Source: Pseudomonas sp. P8_241 (lineage in GTDB: Bacteria; Pseudomonadota; Gammaproteobacteria; Pseudomonadales; Pseudomonadaceae). Taken from it: DNA of 64,000 nt. The translations under genes and the position numbers were made by a program. Under the pieces are notes generated by a model. It did not search any database, was not told the DNA's origin, and worked only from the letters and a program-made list of their open reading frames with translations. Position 1 is the stretch's first letter; the number at the start of each line of letters is the position of its first letter. The DNA lies in the NCBI RefSeq assembly GCF_034008315.1, contig NZ_CP125377.1:942001-1006000 (forward strand). Reading direction: 5' to 3'. Shown here one piece after another: positions 45,671 through 53,101 of this stretch.

Positions 45671-45737
45671 AGCTTCAAGAGGCAAGCTGCAAGTCAAAGC
45701 AAATTCGCTTGAGGCTTGCAGCTTGTCGCTTGTAACC
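45671..45737. repeat. Intergenic inverted repeat between the small acidic gene and nadC
   Basis: CAAGCTGCAAG (45683-45693) pairs exactly with CTTGCAGCTTG (45715-45725), and similarity extends outward to 45671 and 45737. It lies between two converging genes and resembles the 'gcttgcagctt' short dispersed repeats of Pseudomonas. It may serve as the terminator for both. Confidence 0.75.
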
Positions 45738-45741
45738 GCCC

Positions 45742-46590
45742 TCAGATACTCAGACGCATCGACAGGTCGACTGCCTTTACATCCTTGGTCATCGCACCAA
45801 TCGAGATGTAATCCACCCCGGTCTGCGCAATCGGCAGCAGCGTGCTTTCATTGATCCCGCCGCTGGCCTCCAGTTTTGCCTTGCCGGCGTTCAGCCGTAC
45901 GGCTTCGCGCATGTCATCCAGGCTCAGTTCGTCGAGCATGATGATGTCGGCACCAGCCGCCAGTGCTTCCTTCAATTCATCCAGACTTTCGACTTCGATT
46001 TCGACCGGCTTGCCCGGAGCGATCTTGTGCGCGGCGGCGATGGCCTCGGGGATGCCGCCGCTGGCAGCAATATGGTTTTCCTTGATCAGGAAGGCGTCGT
46101 AAAGGCCGATGCGGTGGTTGTGGCATCCGCCGCAGGTGACGGCATACTTTTGCGCCAGCCGCAGCCCCGGCAGGGTTTTGCGGGTGTCGAGCAATTTGAC
46201 CTGAGTTTCGGCAACGAAATCTGCCAGGTATTGTGCGCGGGTGGCTACGCCCGAGAGCATTTGCAGGAAGTTCAGGGCGCTGCGTTCGCCCGTCAGCAGT
46301 GAGCGTGCCGGACCTTCTAGGTGGAAAAGCACCTGGTTGGGCACCACTCGTTCGCCATCAGCGACTTGCCAGTGCACCGCGACGCGGGGGTCCAGTTGCC
46401 GAAAAACGGCATCCACCCAGGCTGTGCCACTGATGACTGCCGCGTCCCGGGTAATGATGGTGGCTGTGGCCAGGCGTTCGGCCGGTATCAGCTGCGCAGT
46501 GATGTCGCCGCTGCCGATGTCTTCGCGCAACGCACGGCGTACGTTGGCTTCAATTTCAGCGTTCAGATCGGCGAGTCGTAGATTCGGCAT
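45742..46590 (-). CDS. nadC: Nicotinate-nucleotide pyrophosphorylase (carboxylating)
   Basis: A 282-residue quinolinate phosphoribosyltransferase. [13 protein letters not shown] is near the N-terminus, with [17 protein letters not shown] and the active-site stretch [21 protein letters not shown] around residues 135-160. It makes nicotinate mononucleotide from quinolinate and PRPP in NAD synthesis. The start MPNLRLADL is the conserved one. It is divergent from ampD, the usual nadC/ampD neighbour pair. Confidence 0.97.
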   Translation of the reverse strand: MPNLRLADLNAEIEANVRRALREDIGSGDITAQLIPAERLATATIITRDAAVISGTAWVDAVFRQLDPRVAVHWQVADGERVVPNQVLFHLEGPARSLLTGERSALNFLQMLSGVATRAQYLADFVAETQVKLLDTRKTLPGLRLAQKYAVTCGGCHNHRIGLYDAFLIKENHIAASGGIPEAIAAAHKIAPGKPVEIEVESLDELKEALAAGADIIMLDELSLDDMREAVRLNAGKAKLEASGGINESTLLPIAQTGVDYISIGAMTKDVKAVDLSMRLSI

Positions 46591-46803
46591 AACGGGCTCC
46601 ACAAACAAAGTGTTCCGATTATAGGGGCATGGCGCGGGCCAACCCAAGATGCGAAACGCCGCCGTCCTGTATTTGGTTGAATCCCCGACCAATCGCTTGT
46701 GAGAACGCGATATCCCCAACCCCTCAATCGCGGCAAGTGATCGCGCCCGGAGGGGCTATCGCGGCATACTGTCGCCAACACAGTCGTCATTGAAGGAACC
46801 GAT

Positions 46804-47364
46804 ATGCAGTTGGACCCCGCGAGCGGATGGTTTCAGGGCGTGCAAATATGCCCCTCACCCAACTTCAATGCGCGCCCCGAGGGCGAAGTTTCCCTGCTGG
46901 TGATCCATAACATCAGCCTGCCACCGGCGCAGTTTGCCACTGGCAAAGTGCAGGAGTTTTTCCAGAATCGCCTGGATGTCACGGAGCACCCCTATTTTGC
47001 AGGGATCGCTGACCTGCGGGTGTCAGCACATTTTATGATTGAACGAGATGGAACCGTTACCCAGTTTGTTTCGTGCCTTGAGCGCGCATGGCACGCGGGC
47101 GTTTCGTGTTTCGAGGGACGGGAAACCTGTAACGATTTTTCGGTGGGCATCGAGCTCGAAGGCACGGATGATCTGCCATTCACCGATGCACAATACCGCG
47201 CATTGACGGCGCTGACCCGGCAATTGCAACACGCCTTCACTGCGATAACGACACAGCGCATCTGCGGGCATAGCGACATTGCACCCGGGCGCAAAACCGA
47301 TCCAGGGCCGGCATTCGACTGGGCACGCTATCGTGCCGCCCTGGCACAAGAGGAAGGACAATGA
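46804..47364 (+). CDS. ampD: 1,6-anhydro-N-acetylmuramyl-L-alanine amidase AmpD
   Basis: A 186-residue cytosolic N-acetylmuramoyl-L-alanine amidase (amidase_2 fold). Zinc ligands are represented by LVIHNISLPP (His about 37) and GHSDIAPGRKTDPGPAFDW (His about 157 and Asp about 167). It splits anhydro-muropeptides during cell-wall recycling; its loss raises AmpC beta-lactamase in Pseudomonas. It overlaps ampE by four bases. Confidence 0.96.
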   Translation: MQLDPASGWFQGVQICPSPNFNARPEGEVSLLVIHNISLPPAQFATGKVQEFFQNRLDVTEHPYFAGIADLRVSAHFMIERDGTVTQFVSCLERAWHAGVSCFEGRETCNDFSVGIELEGTDDLPFTDAQYRALTALTRQLQHAFTAITTQRICGHSDIAPGRKTDPGPAFDWARYRAALAQEEGQ

Positions 47365-48200
47365 GTTTTCTGGTGTTGCTGTTGGCGGTCTGGATCGAGA
47401 AATTCTCGGCCCTTCGTCACCGGGTTCAGCACGATGGTGGCTGGGTAAGCGAGCTGCACAAGCTTGAGGCCAGCCCGCGACTGGAGAGCCGTCCGTGGCT
47501 GATATTGACGGTTCTGGTGTTGTTGCCAGTCGCTCTGCTGGGGTTGCTGCTGATTGTGTTGGAGCCGGTGGCCTACGGATTGCTGACGCTGCCGATTCAC
47601 TTGCTGGTGGTGATTTACAGCCTGGGGCGCGGTGATTTGCTGGCGGGTCTCGGGCCGTTCCGCGATGCCTGGCGCCGGGAGGATCTGCAAGCCGCGGCCC
47701 ATGTGGCGAATCGCGATCTCGGAATCTGCGCCGACAGTGGTGAACAGCTGCTGGAAAGGGTGGAAGGTTATTTGTTGTGGGAGGCGTACCAGAGTTTTTT
47801 TGCGGTGATTTTCTGGTACTTCCTGCTCGGTCCGGTTGCGGCGCTGAGTTATCGACTGCTGGCTCTGGCGCAGGAACATAGCCAGAACCCGGCCGTCGTC
47901 GAACGGGCGGCCCAACTGCGTCACGCGTTCGATTGGGTGCCGGTGCGCCTGCTGGCAGCCAGCGTTGCCCTGGTCGGCAATTTCGTTGCGGTCAGTCGAG
48001 TGATGCTGCATGAGTTGCTGAACTGGAACATCAGCGCCGCCCAACTCATCGAGAAAGTCGGGCTGGTGGCGGGTGAAATTCCCGCTCCGGTGGTGGGACC
48101 TGAAGGCATCAACAACTTGGACCGGATCTGGGAGCTGCTGCTGCGTGCCGCGGTGCTGTGGTATGCCGGATTTGCGCTGTGGACTGTTTTTCGGCCCTGA
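47361..48200 (+). CDS. ampE: AmpE family membrane protein
   Basis: A 279-residue protein with four likely membrane segments (about residues 50-72, 75-95, 145-165 and the C-terminal 255-275). It opens with MSFLVLLLAVWIEKFSALR and contains ERVEGYLLWEAYQSFFAVIFWY, both typical of AmpE. It is proposed to be a membrane sensor or transducer in beta-lactamase induction; the reaction is unknown. The ATG overlaps the ampD stop (ATGA), so the pair is coupled. Confidence 0.92.
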   Translation: MSFLVLLLAVWIEKFSALRHRVQHDGGWVSELHKLEASPRLESRPWLILTVLVLLPVALLGLLLIVLEPVAYGLLTLPIHLLVVIYSLGRGDLLAGLGPFRDAWRREDLQAAAHVANRDLGICADSGEQLLERVEGYLLWEAYQSFFAVIFWYFLLGPVAALSYRLLALAQEHSQNPAVVERAAQLRHAFDWVPVRLLAASVALVGNFVAVSRVMLHELLNWNISAAQLIEKVGLVAGEIPAPVVGPEGINNLDRIWELLLRAAVLWYAGFALWTVFRP

Positions 48201-48386
48201 TTTCTGCCTGGAAATAAAAGGTCGCATTCATTGGGCGCTGCCGGTGCCTGCGATCTTTGCCGTTTACCTTAAGTTACAAAGCCTTCCGCCGATTTAAGTT
48301 ATACAGAGATAGCACCGCATAGTGGCTATCTGCTGTCGGTCTGCGGCTGCTCATAAAAAAAATAAGAAATCGAAGGGAGACATCCA

Positions 48387-50417
48387 GTGAAGAGCTTGCT
48401 CTATCCCGCTGTCGCGCTGATGAATCGCTTGAGCTTCGGCATGAAGTTCAGCCTGATCAGCGTACTGTTCCTGGTGCCGATGCTGGTGACCAACTTTTAT
48501 CTGGTGCGCGACTCCTATCGCGAGTTTCAGGGTACGCAGGTCGAGCTGCAAAGCCTTGAACTGTTGGGCAGCAGCCTGACATTGCGGCGTGATCTGGAAA
48601 CGCTGAACAACCTGGTGCAGATCAATGTCACCCTCGGCCAGTCCGGCAAGGCCGGCAATGTCGAATCAAAAATCAACGCGCTCGAACAAACTATCCTGAA
48701 TCGCCTTCAAGGGCTGACGGCGATGACCACCGAACCCGAGCAGGTCGCGGTGTTCGACGGTAAACGCGATGAAATGATTGCCGCATTCAAGGCCCAGCAG
48801 GCGGAAAACTCCCTGCAAAGCAAAAGTGCGCTGATCGGCAAGCTGGTGGGCAATGCACAGGTCTTCAGCCAGGTCATCACCACTCAGGCCGGACTGAGTC
48901 GCGACAACCAGAGCGACATTCGTCAACTCAGCGAACTCGTCACCCTAGTAACTCCCCGCGTAACCCAGATCCTTGGCGAAGGTCGGGCGATGGGTTCCTA
49001 TTCGTTGGGGCAGGGTTTTATCAACTCGGCTTCCAGTACCCGTTTCGATGAATTGCTGGCGCAAATTGAAAAGCTCCAGGCCGAATATGCCTTGAAATTG
49101 CAGGACGCCTTGAGCTCCAGCAAGGCCGCACGCGATTCCTTGGCCGCGCAAGCCGATAGCAGCCGGGTGTCTTTGAAGAAGGCCAGCGAGCTGTTCGAGG
49201 AGCAGGTGGTCATGGCCGATACCCTCGATGCGCCGTGGCAGGGCTTTTACGATCAGGCGACTGCCCTGATGGATCAGACCTACCAGCTCAACGAAGCGAC
49301 CCTGAAGTTTCTCGGCCCTCAGTTGCAACAACGACTGGAGCAGAACCGCACTCACATGATCTTGCAGGCCGTGGCGCTGTCGGTGGTGTTCGTGCTGATT
49401 TTTTATCTCTACGGCGCTTTCTACGCCTCGACCCGCACCACGCTCAAGCGCTTGGGTGCGATGATGGACAAAGTGGCATCGGGTGACATGACCGTGACTT
49501 TCAGCGCCAATAGCCGCGATGAACTGGGCGAGTTGGGCGAAGTGTTTAACGGCACAGTGAAAAAAATCCATGACCTGATCGAACGGGTCGGGCACACCGT
49601 TAGCGAAGTCGAGCGTCAAGCCGGGCAGGTGGAAAACGTTTCGGCGCAGAGCAACCAGGCTGTCGCCGGCCAGCGCACGCAGATCGAGCAAGTGGCTACG
49701 GCGATGAATCAGATGTCGGCGACTTCTCAGGAAGTTGCACGCAGCGCGGCGGCGGCGGTGAGCAGTGCGCACAGTGTCAACGACGAGACCATCAGCGGGC
49801 GCGGTCTGGTCGAATCCCAGCAGGGCAGCATTACGGCGCTCGCCAATGAAATCGATCAATCCGTGGTGGTGATCAATCAACTGGCCAGTGACAGCCAGTC
49901 GATCAGCCGCGTGCTGGAAGTGATCAAGAGCATCGCCGAGCAGACCAACCTGTTGGCGCTCAACGCGGCGATTGAAGCCGCACGGGCCGGTGAGCAGGGT
50001 CGTGGTTTTGCGGTGGTGGCGGACGAAGTCCGGACCCTGGCCAAACGCACTCAGCAGTCGACCGAAGAAATCGAGCAGATGATCACCAAGCTCCACGGTG
50101 GCGTCGGCGCAGCGGTCAAGGCCATGGGCATCAGCCATCAGATGGCCAATGGCACGGTGAGCCAATCGGAGAAGGTCCAGCAGGCGCTTGAGAACATTCT
50201 CGGTGCGGTCGGCATGATCGTCGACCAGAACCAGCAAATCGCGGCGGCGGTGGAGCAGCAAACCGCTGTGGCTCACGACATCGACCAGAACATCGTCGAG
50301 ATCAACCGCGCCGGCGAGCGTACCGCCGAGGGGGCCCACCAGACCGAAGATGCCAGCCGTGCGTTGTCGATGCAGGTGGTGGAGTTGAAGCAGTTGATCA
50401 GTGCGTTTCGGGTATAG
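48387..50417 (+). CDS. Methyl-accepting chemotaxis protein
   Basis: A 676-residue transmembrane chemoreceptor: first membrane segment at about 22-42, a roughly 275-residue periplasmic all-helical ligand-binding part (about 43-320), a second membrane segment at about 323-347, a HAMP domain (about 348-400, MMDKVASGDMTVTF) and a long cytoplasmic signalling coil with the conserved hairpin EQTNLLALNAAIEAARAGEQGRGFAVVADEVR (about 515-548). The large helical sensor resembles bimodular four-helix domains that sense organic acids, but the ligand cannot be told. In P. aeruginosa a chemoreceptor gene also lies beside ampE. Ribosome site GAAGGGAG. Confidence 0.95.
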   Translation: MKSLLYPAVALMNRLSFGMKFSLISVLFLVPMLVTNFYLVRDSYREFQGTQVELQSLELLGSSLTLRRDLETLNNLVQINVTLGQSGKAGNVESKINALEQTILNRLQGLTAMTTEPEQVAVFDGKRDEMIAAFKAQQAENSLQSKSALIGKLVGNAQVFSQVITTQAGLSRDNQSDIRQLSELVTLVTPRVTQILGEGRAMGSYSLGQGFINSASSTRFDELLAQIEKLQAEYALKLQDALSSSKAARDSLAAQADSSRVSLKKASELFEEQVVMADTLDAPWQGFYDQATALMDQTYQLNEATLKFLGPQLQQRLEQNRTHMILQAVALSVVFVLIFYLYGAFYASTRTTLKRLGAMMDKVASGDMTVTFSANSRDELGELGEVFNGTVKKIHDLIERVGHTVSEVERQAGQVENVSAQSNQAVAGQRTQIEQVATAMNQMSATSQEVARSAAAAVSSAHSVNDETISGRGLVESQQGSITALANEIDQSVVVINQLASDSQSISRVLEVIKSIAEQTNLLALNAAIEAARAGEQGRGFAVVADEVRTLAKRTQQSTEEIEQMITKLHGGVGAAVKAMGISHQMANGTVSQSEKVQQALENILGAVGMIVDQNQQIAAAVEQQTAVAHDIDQNIVEINRAGERTAEGAHQTEDASRALSMQVVELKQLISAFRV

Positions 50418-50436
50418 CGGTCGCCTGATAATCCAT

Positions 50437-50510
50437 CTGGGAGCGAGCCCTGCTCGAACGCGGTTTGTCAGTGACATCAATATTGGCTGTGCCGCCGTCT
50501 CGCGAGCAGG
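50437..50510. repeat. Degenerate REP-type element of family B
   Basis: GGAGCGAGCCCTGCTCGA (50439-50456) faces CTCGCGAGCAGG (50499-50510). It resembles the arms of the elements at 60354-60443 and 63119-63219 but has decayed. Confidence 0.55.
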
Positions 50511-50646
50511 TTGGGTGTGTTACTGGGTGGTTTCGTAGTGCTTTTTCCCTTTTAGGGTAGGAGTCTTCCTGATTATCTCCCTGAGCTGGAAATTGAGCTT
50601 CAATCAAGGGAGATTACACGGCCAACCACATGGAGGAGGCAGGGTT

Positions 50647-51036
50647 ATGTCTTTTGCAAAAACAGGAATCCAGGGCCGCTGCGCCCATTGCCAGCGCACC
50701 CTGTTACTCAAGGCCTGGCAACTCAATGCCATTGCAATCAACGAAGCATTCACCTGTTCCCACTGCCAGAAATTTTTGCAGCTGAGCGATCCGAAACAGA
50801 TCAAACGCTTCAATTCACTGGACTCGGTGGCCATGTTGAAGGCAAGCCTGTTGGTCACGATTTGTACAGCATTATTGGTGGCGTTAGTGCTGGAGTGGGT
50901 CGGAATACTCAGCGTGGTGGAACAACTGAATTTTTCTCTGTTGGCGATTTTCGTGTACTTCATCGCCCTGCGGTTTGCCCGCCAGCGCCAGCACATGACG
51001 TTGTTGCTTGAGGCCGCAAGGGCTCACATCGACTGA
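50647..51036 (+). CDS. Zinc-ribbon membrane protein of unknown function
   Basis: A 129-residue protein with a zinc-ribbon head (CAHC at 12-15 and CSHC at 36-39, a CxxC-x20-CxxC pattern) followed by two hydrophobic segments at about 65-84 and 90-106, and a short basic end. The ATG at 50647 has GGAGG 9 bases upstream. The head should lie in the cytoplasm by its position before a charged stretch (DPKQIKRF). I do not know a characterised relative. Its stop abuts the converging TatD-like gene (51037) with no spacer. Confidence 0.7.
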   Translation: MSFAKTGIQGRCAHCQRTLLLKAWQLNAIAINEAFTCSHCQKFLQLSDPKQIKRFNSLDSVAMLKASLLVTICTALLVALVLEWVGILSVVEQLNFSLLAIFVYFIALRFARQRQHMTLLLEAARAHID

Positions 51037-51813
51037 TCACCAGTCGAACAGTTCACAGGCGTTAGCGGTACTGGCCGCGGCCAATTGCTCGGGACTGATC
51101 GCCATAATCCCTGCCAGTGCCGCGCAGATCGCCAGCAGATGCGCCGGGCTGTTGCGTTGACCGGGGAACATGGCGGGCGCCATGTCCGGGGAGTCGGTTT
51201 CCAGTACCACAGCATCCAGCGGCAGCTCGGCGAGCACGCGGTGCATGCGTAGCGCTTGAGGCCAGGTCGCGGCGCCGCCCAGGCCGAGTTTGAAACCCAG
51301 CCTGATGTATTCCCGGGCTTCTTCGCTGCTGCCAGCGAAAGCGTGGATGATGCCGGCGCGCTTGAGTTTGAAGCGCTTGAGCGTGGCGATCACTGCGGCA
51401 TGGCTGCGCCGTACATGGATCAGCGCTGGAAGATTGAAGTCCGCCGCCAGCTGCAGCTGTGCGTCGAATAATGTCTGCTGGCGTGCGCGGTCAAGGGATT
51501 CGATAAAGTAATCCAGACCGATTTCACCGACGGCGCACAGTTGCCGATGGCCAGCCAGGCGCGTCAGCCAGTCGCCAAGTTCGCTCAAATGTTCAGGGCG
51601 ATGATCGTCCAGATACACCGGATGCAAACCGAACGCCGCATACAGGTCGGGATCGCTTTGCACCAGCTCCCAGACCCGCTGCCAATTGCCTTGATAAACC
51701 CCCAGCACCACCATGCGCCGCACGCCGAGTGCGCGGCTTTCGTCCATCAACGCCTGACGATCAGCGTCAAAATCCGGAAAATCCAGATGGGTGTGGGTGT
51801 CGATCAGTTCCAC
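51037..51813 (-). CDS. TatD-family metal-dependent hydrolase (YjjV-like)
   Basis: A 258-residue TIM-barrel hydrolase of the TatD family. DTHTHLD (His 7, 9) at the start, VGEIGLDYF (metal Glu about 94), LIHVRRSH, GIIHAFAGS and LETDSPDMAP (metal Asp) are all in place. Family members are deoxyribonucleases or D-amino-acyl hydrolases; the substrate here is open. It lies 3 bases after fruR on the same strand (fruR stop 51817), so they are probably co-transcribed. Confidence 0.93.
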   Translation of the reverse strand: MELIDTHTHLDFPDFDADRQALMDESRALGVRRMVVLGVYQGNWQRVWELVQSDPDLYAAFGLHPVYLDDHRPEHLSELGDWLTRLAGHRQLCAVGEIGLDYFIESLDRARQQTLFDAQLQLAADFNLPALIHVRRSHAAVIATLKRFKLKRAGIIHAFAGSSEEAREYIRLGFKLGLGGAATWPQALRMHRVLAELPLDAVVLETDSPDMAPAMFPGQRNSPAHLLAICAALAGIMAISPEQLAAASTANACELFDW

Positions 51814-51816
51814 GGC

Positions 51817-52812
51817 TCAGTCCTGACGAATCCGCTGCTTGAACGTCCGCCCGATGGCCTGCACGCCAGGCTGGTAATCGGACTGTTCGATGGCGGCCAG
51901 GGCCAGCGCGAGGGCCTTGTCGGCAATCAGCTGATGTTGTTGGGACATGGCGTTGACCGGCAGCGGCAGGAAGTCCAGCAGTTGCGTGTCACCGAACGTG
52001 CCGAGGCGTAGCGGACGGTTTTTCAGCGGGAAGTCGTGCAAGGCGTCGAACACACCCTGGAGCAGCACGTAGGAAGTCGTCACCAACGCATCGGGCAAGT
52101 GCCCCAGGCGCTGCAGCAGATCTTCCATCAGTTGCTTGCCGCACTCGCGGCTGAAGGACTCGCCTTCTTCGATGAGAATTTCACCGTTGAATCCGGCCAG
52201 GGCCTCTTTGAATCCGCCGGCGCGCTCTTGGCTGATACTCAGCTCCGGACGGGCGCCGATCAGCGCGATCTGTTTGGGCAAAGGATCGAGCAGGCTGCGG
52301 GTCAGATGCAGGCTAGCCTCGCGGTCGTCGCTGATCACCGAGCAAAAGTGCTCAGGGTCCATGACTCGGTCGATGGCGATGATCGGAATGCCTTTGGCCT
52401 GCAACTGGCGATAGCTGTCGTCACCGGCCGGCAGGCAACTGGCAACGATCAAAGCGTCGCAGCGTCGGGCGCGGAATAGTTGCAACAACTGCCGCTCGCT
52501 GTCCGGTGCATCGTCGGAACTGGCGATCAGCAACTGATAGCCACGAGCTCGCGCACCTTGTTCCAGCAATTTGGCGATACGGGCGTAACTGGGGTTTTCC
52601 AGATCCGGCAGAATGAACCCAAGCGTTCGGGTGTGCCGGCTGCGCAAACCGGCGGCCTGTGGATTAGGCGTGAAGCCATGTTGTTCGACGACCGCCCGCA
52701 CGCGTTCGACGGTGGCGCGGCTGATGCGCTGCTGTTCGGCCTTGCCATTGATGACGTAGCTGGCAGTGGTAACGGACACACCGGCCAGCTGGGCAATATC
52801 ACTGAGTTTCAA
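51817..52812 (-). CDS. fruR: LacI-family catabolite repressor/activator Cra (FruR)
   Basis: A 331-residue LacI-type regulator with N-terminal helix-turn-helix KLSDIAQLAGVSVTTASYVINGKAEQ and a periplasmic-binding-like ligand domain (about 60-330) close to Cra. It responds to fructose-1-phosphate, the product of FruBA. The start is chosen at TTG (52810-52812), which has AAGGA 9 bases upstream and gives MKLSDIAQLAG, the normal family start; a longer frame to 52899 is not conserved in type. It is divergent from fruB, with a perfect Cra-type site between. Confidence 0.93.
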   Translation of the reverse strand: MKLSDIAQLAGVSVTTASYVINGKAEQQRISRATVERVRAVVEQHGFTPNPQAAGLRSRHTRTLGFILPDLENPSYARIAKLLEQGARARGYQLLIASSDDAPDSERQLLQLFRARRCDALIVASCLPAGDDSYRQLQAKGIPIIAIDRVMDPEHFCSVISDDREASLHLTRSLLDPLPKQIALIGARPELSISQERAGGFKEALAGFNGEILIEEGESFSRECGKQLMEDLLQRLGHLPDALVTTSYVLLQGVFDALHDFPLKNRPLRLGTFGDTQLLDFLPLPVNAMSQQHQLIADKALALALAAIEQSDYQPGVQAIGRTFKQRIRQD

Positions 52813-52957
52813 CCCGCTGTTTCCTTGTTTTTTCGAGTTAGCCCCGAGATTTTCGTCAATCCTAACCGATTCAGGCAGGCGACCATGGTCGCAACGCATC
52901 CGACAAGTTGAGCTTCAAGGATGGGTCATTATCGAGTAACGTGCCATTCATTCTAGA

Positions 52958-52969
52958 TTAAACGTTTCA
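52958..52969. promoter_or_regulatory. Cra/FruR operator
   Basis: TTAAACGTTTCA matches the operator described for P. putida Cra at the fruB promoter base for base. It lies 133 bases upstream of fruB and 146 bases upstream of fruR, so it can control both. Confidence 0.9.
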
Positions 52970-53101
52970 GCAGGCGTATTTTCTGCGTTGTAGGCGGCTT
53001 TTGCAGGTTCTGCCGTAAACCGCCAAATGTAACGACCCAGCGCCTAAACTGAACCATTCAAAACAATACCTGGCTCCCCGAGGCGCCAAAAAGGAGAAAG
53101 C

